Assembly (NCBI GenBank): GCA_000733415.1
Contig: KL662192.1
Location: forward strand, 192,816 to 256,815
Source: [Leptolyngbya] sp. JSC-1
Lineage (GTDB): Bacteria; Cyanobacteriota; Cyanobacteriia; Elainellales; Elainellaceae
Direction: 5' to 3'
Length of the DNA: 64,000 nt
This document shows positions 44,291-52,018 of the stretch, piece by piece. The first letter of the stretch is position 1. Each line of letters opens with the position of its first letter. The notes under the pieces were generated by a model that was not told where the DNA came from, made no database searches, and was given only the letters and a program-made list of their open reading frames with translations. The position numbers and the translations under genes are program-made.

Positions 44291-44371
44291 TTATGCATAA
44301 GCATAATTGACCATGTCCTTATCGCAGGTGTATACCAGACAGAATCAAATTTCAATTCATGTAGAGGTTTT

Positions 44372-45094
44372 ATGCAATCATTTGAACGTTTCGACTCATC
44401 AGATCAAAGCAGAGAAACCGAAGAAATGCTCAACGCAACGTTAGATTTGCCTACGCCTAGGCAAGAAATGCTTCCCGATGGTAGCCAAGCACTAGTCAGC
44501 GGTGACCCGGCTGGCTGGGAGGGAGTGGTACATCGCCAGGGTGATAACAATCAGGGCTATCTCAACACCTGTGGTGTGGTTAGTTGTGAACAGATTCTTA
44601 AACGGTTTGGTGCAGATGTAACAGAATCACAACTACTCGATTATGCAATTGCTCAAGGATATTGTGATGTTGCAGGTCAGGGATATGTCAGCCTGGCCGA
44701 TCAGATAGAGATTTTGCATGACTATGGAGTTCCATGTCATACCGACCATAACGGAACCTTAGAGTCATTGGCAGACGATATCGAGAATGGACGCGCTGTT
44801 GCTCTGGCGGTAAATAGCGCGAGTCTCTACGGCTATACCGGGTGGGAAGGCACAGATCACATGATTGTTCCGACTGGTGTGGCGCGAGATTCTCAATCGG
44901 GTGACATCAAAGGTTTCTTTTACAACGACTCATTAACTGGAGAGTCTGCTTATGTCACTACAGACCTTTTGCAATCCGCTTGGGTCGAACAGGGCGGCGA
45001 CAGCATTGTGACTGAAGGAGTTGATATGCGGGATGTAGAGCGCACGCTTGGGTCCTGGATTTGGACTTCTGCACAAGGATGGATTTATGTCTAA
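44372..45094 (+). CDS. C39/papain-fold cysteine peptidase-like protein 1
   Basis: 240 residues. After an acidic N-terminal leader, a C39-like fold begins near residue 50: oxyanion Gln56 (HRQGDN), catalytic Cys67 (NTCGVVSCEQIL), His163 (TDHMIVPTGVARD) and Asn185/Asp186 (FYNDS). The triad is complete. There is no ABC-transporter domain and no signal peptide, so it is not a bacteriocin exporter; it is probably a cytoplasmic protease or deamidase/transglutaminase-like enzyme. GAGG precedes the ATG. The P450 gene follows after about 60 bp. Confidence 0.75.
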   Translation: MQSFERFDSSDQSRETEEMLNATLDLPTPRQEMLPDGSQALVSGDPAGWEGVVHRQGDNNQGYLNTCGVVSCEQILKRFGADVTESQLLDYAIAQGYCDVAGQGYVSLADQIEILHDYGVPCHTDHNGTLESLADDIENGRAVALAVNSASLYGYTGWEGTDHMIVPTGVARDSQSGDIKGFFYNDSLTGESAYVTTDLLQSAWVEQGGDSIVTEGVDMRDVERTLGSWIWTSAQGWIYV

Positions 45095-45156
45095 TTGTCA
45101 ACCACTTAAGCAATGAAGCATTTCGAGATTGAACAGATCAGGAGGTGAGCAGGAAC

Positions 45157-46374
45157 GTGAAATTGATCTCAGTGGAAAAATTACAGTCTGGTGGATTCAA
45201 ACCCAGCGCTTTCCCACCTGTCAAGCACCAACAGCAGCTATCTGCTTTCTATGCGTTCATGCGACGTGTTAGCCCACGGGTTTATGATCAGCGCTTGGAT
45301 GTCTGGGCCGTCTATGACTATGTAACTGCACGCAGAATTCTCACAGACATCGCTCATTTTTCTTCAGATCTTTCCCGCGTGCGGTTTCCTCGTTTTTTGC
45401 ATAAGGATCTACATCTCAGTATCTTACATAAAGATCCTCCGATTCATACAGCTCTACGTGGACATGTTCAGCACTTTTTCGCGCCATCATTCCTTGCCCG
45501 TTTCACTAAATTTATCGATACGTTTATTCAAAAATGCTTTGAACAGTCCGCTGATCGCGGTTACTGTGACATTGTAGAGCATGTTGCTTCTCCACTAGCG
45601 CTCACTTGTGCTCTGATGTTACTGGGTTTCCCAGAATCGGAATGGCCACAAATTAGGCAATGGTGGAGTCTGAGAAAAAACCACTCCCGGACTAGGCAGC
45701 AGTACACGAGTTTGTTCTCCGAGCTTTGGTCAGCCGATTTCGATATTTACCTGCGATCAAAAATCGACGAAAAATTCCACCAGCCTGGAGACGATGTTTT
45801 AAGTGCCATCATTCAAACGCGCCTTGATTCAGCGCCGCTCAATGAGCAAGAAATTATCGAGTTCGTCGTCTTGATTCTAGTGGCGTCTCAAGACACAACA
45901 GCTCAACTCGTTGCCAATTCCGTTCTTTGCCTTTTGCAGCATGAGGAAGTGCGAGACAAGTTGAGCCGCGATTTAGGACTGCTCAAGCCATTCTTGGAGG
46001 AAGTACTGCGATATACCTCTCCGGTTCAAGGGGTTTCGCGGGTTCCAACCTGTGATGTTACGATCGATCAGGCTATCCTGCACGCAGGTCAAGAAGTCAT
46101 TATCTGGATTGGTTCGGCCAACCGCGACGAGAGTATCTTTGAGAGCGCAGCAGAATTTGCTCTTGATCGCAAGCCTAACCCGCATTTAGCATTCGGGATG
46201 GGAGTTCATTATTGCTTAGGAGCAGCATTAAGTTCTCTAGCTACCCAGGCTGTTTTAAGGCAATTACTCCAATCTTTTCCCCATTTCCAGCTAGCGAAGC
46301 AGCCGCCTTTGCGCTGGTCATCTAATCCATTTTTGTCTGGTCCAATCCAGCTTCCTTTGCAATTGACAGCGTGA
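45157..46374 (+). CDS. Cytochrome P450
   Basis: About 405 residues with the P450 signature elements: I-helix VASQDTTAQL (Ala-Ser-Gln-Asp-Thr-Thr, where Ala-Gly-x-Asp-Thr is usual), ExxR in EEVLRY, and heme Cys in FGMGVHYCLG. It is a soluble class I-type bacterial P450 and needs separate ferredoxin and reductase, none of which is adjacent. AGGAGGTGA (about 45140-45148) places the start at GTG 45157; GTG 45145 lies inside that sequence. Its substrate is unknown. A P450 within a GTPase-centred cluster recalls Streptomyces conservons, where GTPase, roadblock and P450 genes are grouped. Confidence 0.92.
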   Translation: MKLISVEKLQSGGFKPSAFPPVKHQQQLSAFYAFMRRVSPRVYDQRLDVWAVYDYVTARRILTDIAHFSSDLSRVRFPRFLHKDLHLSILHKDPPIHTALRGHVQHFFAPSFLARFTKFIDTFIQKCFEQSADRGYCDIVEHVASPLALTCALMLLGFPESEWPQIRQWWSLRKNHSRTRQQYTSLFSELWSADFDIYLRSKIDEKFHQPGDDVLSAIIQTRLDSAPLNEQEIIEFVVLILVASQDTTAQLVANSVLCLLQHEEVRDKLSRDLGLLKPFLEEVLRYTSPVQGVSRVPTCDVTIDQAILHAGQEVIIWIGSANRDESIFESAAEFALDRKPNPHLAFGMGVHYCLGAALSSLATQAVLRQLLQSFPHFQLAKQPPLRWSSNPFLSGPIQLPLQLTA

Positions 46375-46409
46375 AGAGGTAATCAACTCAAAATCATCAA
46401 CGTCAGATG

Positions 46410-46461
46410 CAGAAAATTTGTAATGTTTTTGCAAATGTAAGTTCTAAAAGAATAGAACACT
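46410..46461 (+). promoter_or_regulatory. Cluster repeat P2, putative sigma-dependent promoter
   Basis: Second copy of the 52-bp segment. TTGTAAT (46418-46424), 17 bp, TTCTAAA (46442-46448), identical in arrangement to P1. It lies upstream of the YbjN-like gene. The spacer and flanks have diverged more than the two boxes. Confidence 0.55.
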
Positions 46462-46574
46462 AGAACACTGACGTTTCCTGCTTCAAGGAAAAGCCAAGGA
46501 ATGGCTGAATCCAGATTGAAATTAATGGGGAAGTTTTTTTACAACTAGTCAACCCTCAACATTTGGAGCAAATC

Positions 46575-47006
46575 ATGTTTGGACTTAAAGAAACAGATCC
46601 TCGTGTAGGGCGGGCATTGTCTCAATTGGAAGTTCGTTATGAGATCACATCGAACGGAGATTACAAAGTTATATTTGACCTTGGTAATGGTCGTAGTCAA
46701 GTTGGCTTTATTACATCCCGTACATTCGAGTTTGCAGGATTTGAATTGCGTGAAGTTTACTCAATAGGGCTTCGCTCGTTTGGTCCGTTCAATGTACAAA
46801 CTGCTAACGCACTGTTGGAACATAACGAACAGCTCAGAATGGGAGCTTGGGGCGTTGTCAAAGATGCTCAAGATAATTATCTTGCCATTTTTACTGCTAA
46901 AGTTGCAGCCAACTTAAGCGGACAAGAGCTTTTGTCTGTGATTGCTGCCGTTCTCAAAACTGCTGATGAAGTCGAGAGAGAATTAGGGATCGGTGATGTC
47001 TTTTAG
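46575..47006 (+). CDS. YbjN/CesT-like fold protein
   Basis: 143 residues with alternating beta strands and a long C-terminal helix (LSGQELLSVIAAVLKTADEVERE), as in YbjN or type III chaperone-like folds (GDYKVIFDLGNGRSQ, LLEHNEQLRMGAWGVVKDAQD). Such proteins usually bind partners. No catalytic motif. ATG 46575 follows GGAG by 6 nt; the TTG at 46563 is less likely. Confidence 0.6.
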   Translation: MFGLKETDPRVGRALSQLEVRYEITSNGDYKVIFDLGNGRSQVGFITSRTFEFAGFELREVYSIGLRSFGPFNVQTANALLEHNEQLRMGAWGVVKDAQDNYLAIFTAKVAANLSGQELLSVIAAVLKTADEVERELGIGDVF

Positions 47007-47015
47007 CATAAATCT

Positions 47016-47032
47016 CTTTCCTATGAGGAAAG
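47016..47032 (+). promoter_or_regulatory. Leader hairpin that sequesters the SD of C39-like gene 2
   Basis: CTTTCCT-ATG-AGGAAAG is a perfect 7-bp stem-loop whose right arm (AGGAAAG) is the ribosome-binding site of the gene starting at 47036. Related leaders, more decayed, occur at 43513-43542 and 46474-46508, each ending near a former ATG (AATGAATGACTG, AAGGAATGGCTG). Confidence 0.6.
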
Positions 47033-47035
47033 CCA

Positions 47036-47698
47036 ATGAATGACTGGAACTTTCCAAGGGAGAGTAGAGAGGTTCTTTTACCTCTAGAAGTTAAACCTGC
47101 AGAAGGTTGCTTAGAAATCCTCCCAAATGGACATGAGGCCGTAGTCTTCGGAGATCCCAGGAGTGCTACTGAGGGATTTCATCAACAAGGAGATAATCCG
47201 TTTGGTATGCAAGGAACCTGTGGGCTGGTTTCAGTAGAAGATATTTTGCGGCAATTGGGATATCAAGTAACAGAAACTGATCTGGTCAGTTACGCCGTGC
47301 GGAATCAATTGTGTACTATCGAGGGAACGCCTGATGTTCAGGGGGGAACGACTCAAATGGATCAGGCCCGTATTCTCAACGATTTTGGTGTACCGGCAGA
47401 GGCCAAGATTTTACTCAACTGCGAAGACTTAGCCAGCTATATCGAGGCAGGAGAGAAAGTCATTGTCGGAGTGAATGGAGGTGTGCTGTGGAATGCACCT
47501 GAAGCGTTTGAATTCGGTCAGGCTAATCATGCTGTCACTGTGACTGGTGTAGCTAGAGATCCCCAGACCGCAGATTTACTCGGTTTTTTCATCAACGATA
47601 GTGGCAGTGGAGCAGCAGGTCGTTTTGTTGACGTAAACACTTGGCAACAGTCGTGGGAAAATCGTGGCGGTTTGGGTATCGTGACAAACCTTGTCTAA
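47036..47698 (+). CDS. C39/papain-fold cysteine peptidase-like protein 2
   Basis: 220 residues, paralogue of the protein at 44372. Gln51 (QQGDNP), catalytic Cys62 (GTCGLVSVEDIL), His165 (NHAVTVTGVARD) and Asn187/Asp188 (FINDS) form a complete triad. No signal peptide or transport domain. Its ribosome-binding site lies in a hairpin, so translation may be regulated. The stop codon lies in a TTGTCTAAT tandem repeat (47691-47717). Confidence 0.75.
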   Translation: MNDWNFPRESREVLLPLEVKPAEGCLEILPNGHEAVVFGDPRSATEGFHQQGDNPFGMQGTCGLVSVEDILRQLGYQVTETDLVSYAVRNQLCTIEGTPDVQGGTTQMDQARILNDFGVPAEAKILLNCEDLASYIEAGEKVIVGVNGGVLWNAPEAFEFGQANHAVTVTGVARDPQTADLLGFFINDSGSGAAGRFVDVNTWQQSWENRGGLGIVTNLV

Positions 47699-47717
47699 TT
47701 TGTCTAATTTGTCTAAT
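47691..47717. repeat. 9-bp tandem repeat at a stop codon
   Basis: Three exact copies of TTGTCTAAT run head to tail; the first contains the stop codon of the C39-like gene. Added copies would leave the protein unchanged. Confidence 0.8.
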
Positions 47718-47812
47718 TGTATAATCAAAACCATTACAGGCTGCCTACAGCAGTGAGGTTGCGGATTTTGGTAGTTGTTTTTGTATTACAGGCATCGAGA
47801 GGAAGCATCAGC

Positions 47813-48334
47813 ATGGCCACTGACTTTTTATCGTACTCAGAAATTCAGCGTCGTTTGCATACCCACTACTTGCGTCAATATGAAATTCCCATCGAACACT
47901 TTGTCTCGCTGCCTCTGCCTACGAAACGATTAGGAGATCCAGGCTATGCAGGATTTGCGGCACCAGCCCTACGACACCCCCAAACCCCGCTGAGGGTTGC
48001 TTCTCCAGACCGTTGGTGGATTATCAGCGCAACCAGCGGACGCTTGATGCTCTACGCGCTACAAAAAGCCTATTCTTTCGCTCCCGATCAGGAATGGGAA
48101 CTGGTGCAGGTTGATACTCCCCCGCTCAGTGTAGCCGAACGGGAAGCGGGCATGAACGCCTTAATGAATTTTTTGGATACACTGGCGATTGATTTCTTTA
48201 CGGCAACTCCGAGCAACAGCAGCACCCGTAAAGCTTGCCTGGAGGTTTTAGAAACCTACATCGGCTCCAGCCTGCTCCCCCTATTTCGTACCTTGACACC
48301 TGACTTCTTTACATGGCTTGAGGAAGAATCATGA
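47813..48334 (+). CDS. Unnamed family protein, copy 2
   Basis: About 173 residues, paralogue of the protein at 43742 (shared IPIEHFVSLPLPT, PGYAGFAAPALRHP, PDRWWIISATSGRLMLYAL, PDFFTWLEE). GAGGAAG precedes ATG 47813. The stop overlaps the next start by ATGA (48331-48334), so it is translated together with the membrane protein downstream. Confidence 0.6.
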   Translation: MATDFLSYSEIQRRLHTHYLRQYEIPIEHFVSLPLPTKRLGDPGYAGFAAPALRHPQTPLRVASPDRWWIISATSGRLMLYALQKAYSFAPDQEWELVQVDTPPLSVAEREAGMNALMNFLDTLAIDFFTATPSNSSTRKACLEVLETYIGSSLLPLFRTLTPDFFTWLEEES

Positions 48335-49836
48335 ACGATATTTTAACGTTATCGATAAACGAACTGAATATACTGGCGAGAAAGCATCACTGGAACGATT
48401 TTATCCAGTTTAACCAACGTTTGGCGAATGGATCTGCTCCACTGGTGGTGCTGACGGTGCCCGGCGTAGAGGCCCTGCCATTACAAGAGTGGCTAGAGCA
48501 AAATCTACCAGAACAGTCATTCCGATGGCAATCATTGCAGAGTGAGATTGGACTAGAGGTCTTGCTTGCCCCAAAGTTGCTGGTGGTCTTTGCTTGTGAT
48601 CGGTTGATTAGCGCTACAGAAATGGATGCGGTGGCTAAGGTGTGCGGCAACCGTCCTCATGGTTCCAATGCCTTTCTATTTGCTCATCCGGAACGACTGC
48701 CTGACGCCGCCGCTCTAGAACAGCTTGATAAAGCAATCTGGAATCTGTTTAGCGATCTTCAGGGTAATTGGAAACTGGTCAACTTGAATGAATTTTCCTG
48801 TTTCCTCTGGAGTAGCAGTGAGCATCTACCAGAATGGCTTCAGTCTAGACTAACCAGAGACACAAATGTCCTGCTTAACCTACTCAAAGGTCCGATTGAT
48901 GATGCCTTCAAGCTATACCGCGTGTTATCACTGCTGGCAATCGCTGAGCAACGACTAGCTGCATCTAATGCAACAGACCAAGTCTCCGCTAGTCAGGATG
49001 TTGAGCGATTACTTCAGTCCCTTGCTGGGGCTAAACGTCGCCTAGCAGAATGGCTACAGGAGGATGCCAAACTGCAAGAACAGAGGGTGCAGGTATGGTT
49101 TGATCAATTGGAGAGGAATCTCCAACGCATTCTTGAGCATAATTTAACAGGGACAAGCATGAATGTAGCCTCCCTCACCACCGAATTGCGTCAGGCGATT
49201 GAGGCTTGGAAACAGCAGGCATTAATGCCTCTCAGACAATGGCCCAGTCAACGGCAAGAACAGGCTCTGCAATCCCTAGAAGGAATGAATTGGCAACGGA
49301 TCCATGAATTAGTTGGTGAAGCCTTTTATCCTGACCAGTTGATTGCCATTTTTAAGCGGGAAAATCCATTGATTGTGGATTACTTGCATTTAGATCACCT
49401 GCCAAAGCAAAATCCCATACTCCCAGATTCCATTCTTCTAGCCGAGCCCCTTTTGTTGGGTCTTGGTACTGCTGTGACAACGGCTATCGTGACTAGCTTA
49501 GCTGGAGTGCCTCCCCTTGCTGTAGCCCTTGCCGGTCTCGTTGCTGGAGCCGGGATGTCGGTGTATCGAGATCAACAACGCCGTAGCCAAATCATGCGAG
49601 AACTAAACTCAAAAATGCATCAAGCAATCCAGGACGAGCATCGAAAATTTTCGAGAGTAATACAGAACTATGCTGCAAAAACAGAGAGCGGCCTGAGGGA
49701 AACACTGGACCAACTTACAGCACAACTGTCGAAAGTGGCTAGTTCCCCCAGTTCCTATTCCAACTGCAATGAACATCAACGAGTGACAGAACTACAGCAG
49801 ATGGTCATGAACCAAATCCAATTACCCTCGCAATAA
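48331..49836 (+). CDS. Dynamin-related protein without P-loop (pseudo-GTPase), membrane hairpin
   Basis: 501 residues. The N-terminal 150 keep a GTPase-like rhythm (PLVVLTVPGVEALPLQEWLE, LLVVFACDRLISATEMDAV, SNAFLFAHPERLPDAAALEQ) but no GxxxxGK[S/T] and no NKxD are present. The middle is a long helical region. A hydrophobic hairpin follows (SILLAEPLLLGLGTAVTTAI and GVPPLAVALAGLVAGAGM) and then a coiled-coil tail. That is the build of bacterial dynamin-like proteins. I infer a non-hydrolysing partner of the two GTPases downstream. The assignment rests on pattern, not on a clear motif. Confidence 0.55.
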   Translation: MNDILTLSINELNILARKHHWNDFIQFNQRLANGSAPLVVLTVPGVEALPLQEWLEQNLPEQSFRWQSLQSEIGLEVLLAPKLLVVFACDRLISATEMDAVAKVCGNRPHGSNAFLFAHPERLPDAAALEQLDKAIWNLFSDLQGNWKLVNLNEFSCFLWSSSEHLPEWLQSRLTRDTNVLLNLLKGPIDDAFKLYRVLSLLAIAEQRLAASNATDQVSASQDVERLLQSLAGAKRRLAEWLQEDAKLQEQRVQVWFDQLERNLQRILEHNLTGTSMNVASLTTELRQAIEAWKQQALMPLRQWPSQRQEQALQSLEGMNWQRIHELVGEAFYPDQLIAIFKRENPLIVDYLHLDHLPKQNPILPDSILLAEPLLLGLGTAVTTAIVTSLAGVPPLAVALAGLVAGAGMSVYRDQQRRSQIMRELNSKMHQAIQDEHRKFSRVIQNYAAKTESGLRETLDQLTAQLSKVASSPSSYSNCNEHQRVTELQQMVMNQIQLPSQ

Positions 49837-49879
49837 ATCCTATCCAGACTACTCTAAATTCACTGAAAGGAGATAAATC

Positions 49880-51970
49880 ATGGAATGGAGTGAAGAATTT
49901 AAGCAGGCGTTTGATAATTTCAAATCTGAGGCGAGAGCCGCGCTTGAGCAATTGATAGCAATTGCGGAACAACTGAAGTTGGAAACGGTTGCCGTTGACC
50001 TAAACACGGCTAAACTGCGGCTATCTGAGGATGCTTTCGTCCTGATGCTGATGGGGATTTTTAACAGCGGCAAATCCACCCTACTGAATGCCCTCCTAGG
50101 CAAGCCATTGGTAGAGATTTCAGACCTGACGGATGGAAAAGCACCGATGCCAATGGGAAAACTTCCTACTACAGCGGTGCTGACTAGTATCAAGTACGGG
50201 ACAGACCCTAGCGTCTATGCCTGGAACTTTGAAGGCAAGTGCATGGATGACTGGAACTTCCATCGCTATCTGAAACAGGCCAAGGTCAAGGAAGATGAAC
50301 AAGCAACCCGGGAGTTCTTCAGAAACATTCGGGAATTCGAGGTGCATTATCCATGCCTTTTGACTGCTTCTGGGGTTGAATGTATGGACTCTCCTGGAAC
50401 TGATGACCTACCAGAACGCACTGCTATTACCCTGGAGGCAATCCCCCGTTGTGACGCTGCCATTGCCCTATTCAGAAGTGATTTCCTGGCCAATGAATCC
50501 AGTCGGAAGTTTTTTCATGATGCCCAAAAGACCGGACTTCGTATGTTTTGGGTCGTGAATCTGATGCATGATGATCGACCGGATTCCGATGACTATCCGA
50601 TTGCCTTTCTATGGAGCCGAATCATTGAACTGACCTTGGGTGGACCTAAATACACAGGACAATCGCTTGCCGATTTTGCTCGCTACGATGTCTATTTTGT
50701 CAATGCTCAGAAGGCTCTAAAGGGGCGTTTCTCAAATAATCAAACCCTGCTGCAAGAATCAGGAATTTTGTTGCTAGAGGAACGCTTGAGGGACTTTCTG
50801 TTAAGAGAGCGTATGATTGTTCACATTCAGCGATATATAGACCTGGGAGTCAATCGAGCTGATACGTTGCGGCAAACGATCTATAACTTTAAGGGAGTAA
50901 TCTCTGCAGATCAGCAAGAACTAATCAAAGCCAGGAAGGAACTTGAGCCTAAATTAGCTGAGTTAAGGAGACGTGGGCAGAGTTTGGACCACTTAATCGA
51001 TCGATATCAGCAGGAAATTCTGAATGCTGTAGGGATCGAATTCGATACTTATGCGACTAGTTTGGCTGTCGAGCTGCCGAAAGCGTACCGCCAGAAAGAA
51101 ATGAAGTCCCTCAAGGGATTCAATCCCCTTTGGCTGCCTCTGCCCAATCATCAGGAAAAAGTGATGAAAGAAGGTAGGCAACTTCTCCAGGACAGTCTGA
51201 ATGAGTTAGGTGAACAATTCAGCGCGCGCCTTCAGATGCGCATCACAGATATCTTGGAACGGATGCATGAAGAGATTAAAGATCGGATTACTGAACTAGG
51301 TCAGGAATACAGCCAGTTGAGAGCCAGAATTCCAGGAACATCTCTCCAAATCGGTGGAGAAATGGTCAGTACTCTGGATCGGGTCTTATCGGCACTAGCT
51401 GGCTTACTGTTATTAGATCCAGCCGGAATTATGCTCGGTTCATCGTTAGGGTTCCGTGGGCTTCTTTCCACCCTCTTGGTTCAGATTGCTGTGTGGGGTA
51501 CAGCCTTTGCTACGGGTAGCCTTGCTGTTCTCTATATTGCGTGGCCCGCAATTATTGTAGCCGCCATCTTTACCGCCATCTTTGGACTTGAGGAGCGTAT
51601 CAAAAAGTTTTTCGTTCAAGAGTTCCTGAAGAACTATAACCTTAGCCGATCCGATATCAACCGCAGAAGTGACCTCACGCCTGAACAGCAGGAAGAGCTT
51701 TACCAGGCTACTAGAGAGTATCAGCGACGTAAGCTGCTTGAAAACATTGAGTTTGAGTTGAACACAAAGACGTTTCAGGAAGTTCGTAAACAAGTGAGTG
51801 CATACATTGACGAAGAGGAAAGTATTATTCGCCAATCCATCGAAGAAGGACTAAAAGATGAGGCTGAAAAAGCTCGGCGTTTGCATGAGTTCAGCCAACT
51901 TGAAGCCAAGATATCTTCTGCCAGAGCTGACCTCAAAGATGTTTTAGTCAAGGTCAAGCAACTGGGTTGA
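49880..51970 (+). CDS. Dynamin-like GTPase 1, membrane-associated
   Basis: 696 residues. G1 P-loop GIFNSGKS (59-66), G2 Thr97-Thr98 (LPTTAV), G3 DSPGTDD (about 170) and a G4-like VNLMHDD in place of NKxD. Long helices follow, then two hydrophobic segments (about 500-560, LSALAGLLLLDPAGIMLG and WPAIIVAAIFTAIFGLEE) and a coiled-coil tail. The layout fits bacterial dynamins that bind, fuse or protect membranes. AAGGAGAT precedes the ATG. Forms a pair with the next gene, as is common for dynamin-like systems. Confidence 0.85.
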   Translation: MEWSEEFKQAFDNFKSEARAALEQLIAIAEQLKLETVAVDLNTAKLRLSEDAFVLMLMGIFNSGKSTLLNALLGKPLVEISDLTDGKAPMPMGKLPTTAVLTSIKYGTDPSVYAWNFEGKCMDDWNFHRYLKQAKVKEDEQATREFFRNIREFEVHYPCLLTASGVECMDSPGTDDLPERTAITLEAIPRCDAAIALFRSDFLANESSRKFFHDAQKTGLRMFWVVNLMHDDRPDSDDYPIAFLWSRIIELTLGGPKYTGQSLADFARYDVYFVNAQKALKGRFSNNQTLLQESGILLLEERLRDFLLRERMIVHIQRYIDLGVNRADTLRQTIYNFKGVISADQQELIKARKELEPKLAELRRRGQSLDHLIDRYQQEILNAVGIEFDTYATSLAVELPKAYRQKEMKSLKGFNPLWLPLPNHQEKVMKEGRQLLQDSLNELGEQFSARLQMRITDILERMHEEIKDRITELGQEYSQLRARIPGTSLQIGGEMVSTLDRVLSALAGLLLLDPAGIMLGSSLGFRGLLSTLLVQIAVWGTAFATGSLAVLYIAWPAIIVAAIFTAIFGLEERIKKFFVQEFLKNYNLSRSDINRRSDLTPEQQEELYQATREYQRRKLLENIEFELNTKTFQEVRKQVSAYIDEEESIIRQSIEEGLKDEAEKARRLHEFSQLEAKISSARADLKDVLVKVKQLG

Positions 51971-52018
51971 TCGAAGGTGGCACCAACGGCCTAATGCTCC
52001 TTCCCCTTTACGAACTCA

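Noticed and set aside
44372..47698. Bacteriocin/RiPP maturation cluster because of C39-like peptidases
   Set aside because: The C39-like proteins lack the ABC-transporter domain, and no double-glycine precursor peptide or LanM/YcaO-type enzyme is present.
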